Source: JBJMHZ01 sp045807125
Lineage (GTDB): Bacteria; Actinomycetota; Actinomycetes; JAWWOL01
Assembly: GCA_045807125.1 (NCBI GenBank)
Contig: JBJMHZ010000052.1
Coordinates: forward strand, 163,777 to 227,776
Direction: 5' to 3'
Length of the DNA stretch: 64,000 bases
The position numbers and the translations under genes were made by a program. The notes below the pieces were generated by a model, which ran no database searches, was not told where the DNA came from, and saw nothing but the letters and a program-made list of their open reading frames with translations. Each line of letters starts with the position of its first letter. Within the stretch, counting starts at the first letter, position 1. This document shows, one piece after another, positions 62,102-64,000 of the stretch.

Positions 62102-63037
62102 GTGCCAGCCCCACCGTCACCACCGCCGGCACCGGCGGCACCGCCGGCACCGCCCCAGGCAGCGGGCGCCGCCGAGCCGCTGCCCGTCGCCGTCCGCCGG
62201 TGGTACGCGACCGCCGCGCGCGACCTGCCCTGGCGGCGCCCGGGCACCACCGCCTGGGCGGTGCTGGTCAGCGAGGTGATGCTGCAGCAGACGCCGGTGG
62301 CCCGGGTCGTCCCGGCGTACGAGGCGTGGCTGCACCGCTGGCCCACGCCGGGCGCGCTGGCCAGTGCCTCGCCCGGCGACGCCGTCCGCCAGTGGGGCCG
62401 GCTCGGCTACCCGCGGCGCGCGCTGCGGCTGCACGCGGCGGCCGCGGCGGTCGCCGAGCGGCACGGCGGGGAGGTGCCCCGTGACCTCGCCGACCTGCTG
62501 GCCCTGCCGGGAGTGGGCGACTACACGGCGCGGGCGGTGGCGTCGTTCGCGCACGGCCAGCGCCATGCCGTGCTCGACACCAACGTCCGCCGGGTGCTGG
62601 CCAGGGCCGTCGGAGGAGCGAGCGACGCCCCGCCGGCGCTGACCGCCGCGGAGCGGGCACGGGCCGAGCAGCTGGTGCCGGCGGAGGCGCCGGAGGCGGC
62701 CGGGTACGCCGTGGCCGTCATGGAGCTCGGCGCGCTCGTCTGCACGGCGCGCGATCCCGGCTGCGGGCACTGCCCGCTCGCCGCCGGCTGCGCCTGGCTG
62801 GCGGCCGGCCGACCGGCCACGCCCGGCACCGGGCGCCGGCCGCAGGCGTACGAGGGCACCGACCGGCAGGCGCGCGGGCGCCTGCTCGAGCGCCTGCGGA
62901 CGGCCGTCGCCCCGGTGCCGGCCGACCGGCTCGCCGCCGCCTGGCCCGACGAGGAGCAGCGCGACCGCGCGCTCGCCGGCCTGCTGGCCGACGGCCTGGT
63001 GGTGAGCGGCCCGGCCGGTTACCAGCTGCCGAGCTGA
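62102..63037 (+). CDS. mutY: A/G-specific adenine DNA glycosylase
   Basis: 311 residues. A Pro/Ala-rich N-terminal extension (1-25) precedes the helix-hairpin-helix glycosylase core: LVSEVMLQQTPVARV (catalytic Glu), LPGVGDYTARAVASFAHG (HhH-GPD with the catalytic Asp), VLDTNVRRVLARA, and the 4Fe-4S cluster CTARDPGCGHCPLAAGC (Cys spacing 6-2-5). It removes adenine opposite 8-oxoguanine. The C-terminal NUDIX-like domain of full MutY is absent or reduced, as in many actinobacteria. GTG 62102 has GAGGA upstream. Confidence 0.93.
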   Translation: MPAPPSPPPAPAAPPAPPQAAGAAEPLPVAVRRWYATAARDLPWRRPGTTAWAVLVSEVMLQQTPVARVVPAYEAWLHRWPTPGALASASPGDAVRQWGRLGYPRRALRLHAAAAAVAERHGGEVPRDLADLLALPGVGDYTARAVASFAHGQRHAVLDTNVRRVLARAVGGASDAPPALTAAERARAEQLVPAEAPEAAGYAVAVMELGALVCTARDPGCGHCPLAAGCAWLAAGRPATPGTGRRPQAYEGTDRQARGRLLERLRTAVAPVPADRLAAAWPDEEQRDRALAGLLADGLVVSGPAGYQLPS

Positions 63038-63085
63038 CTGCCGCCGAGCCCGACCCGTGCGCGCCGAGCCCGACCCGTACGCGCC

Positions 63086-63114
63086 GCAGCCCCGGACTCG
63101 AGGTCCGGGGCTGC
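63086..63114. terminator. Bidirectional hairpin terminator
   Basis: Perfect 12-bp arms GCAGCCCCGGAC (63086-63097) and GTCCGGGGCTGC (63103-63114) around TCGAG, between the convergent mutY and clpC genes. Confidence 0.85.
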
Positions 63115-63130
63115 GGGTCGTCCGGCTGGG

Positions 63131-64000
<870 letters not shown>

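Overview
This is a 64 kb stretch of a very GC-rich chromosome from an actinobacterium. The assignment rests on gene content: a mycothiol-dependent formaldehyde dehydrogenase, GpgS, a groEL without groES behind HrcA/CIRCE half-sites, CarD, DisA, SigE-family sigma factors, many GTG starts and 4-nt GTGA/ATGA overlaps, and -10 boxes of the TANNNT type, often exactly 7 nt before a start codon (leaderless transcripts). The order clpC, mutY, disA, radA, carD, ispD, ispF, cysS, rlmB, SigH-like sigma factor, tRNA-Thr is an actinobacterial core block. The genus cannot be fixed from sequence alone. A cheBRW operon with a flagellar-type promoter hints at a motile or chemosensing lineage.

Layout. 1-8.7 kb: partial secreted LamG-like protein, XPB-type helicase, VOC protein, isochorismatase-like hydrolase, groEL, two GNAT acetyltransferases, PRC-barrel protein, six 21-bp tandem repeats next to a cold-shock gene with a long leader, and a small overlapping gene pair. 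8.9-18.4 kb: osmolyte and envelope genes (gpgS, CDF transporter, otsA, otsB, LytR_C protein, SAM hydrolase, CPBP protease) and an Rpf-like muralytic protein under a c-di-AMP (ydaO-type) riboswitch. 18.7-21.7 kb: an RsbQ/RsbP-like pair. 22-36 kb: mycothiol/formaldehyde operon, AlkZ-like glycosylase, FAD oxidoreductase, two SigE-family sigma modules each with a membrane partner, aldo/keto reductase, GGDEF-EAL protein with a GNAT partner, and a DMT exporter.

36.4-42.3 kb is a decayed accessory region ending at tRNA-Thr(TGT). It holds an LPD29-like protein, a ParB-like fragment, a frameshifted small gene, and a three-gene operon (collagen-like membrane protein, secreted two-helix protein, pentapeptide-repeat protein). 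A 1432-bp ISL3-family element with an 8-bp target duplication sits in the second gene of that operon, and the third carries a nonsense codon. 42.4-64 kb is the core block. It is interrupted by a homogentisate dioxygenase/FAH segment and by cheB-cheR-cheW, and ends in a partial clpC at the window edge.

Connections inside the window: DisA makes the c-di-AMP that the riboswitch before the Rpf gene should sense. OtsA and OtsB complete trehalose synthesis. MscR and the adjacent metallo-beta-lactamase protein form a formaldehyde-handling pair. RsbQ and the PAS-GAF-GAF-PP2C phosphatase look like an energy-stress switch. Starts were chosen from Shine-Dalgarno spacing, overlap with neighbours, or -10 position; those not well supported are flagged.
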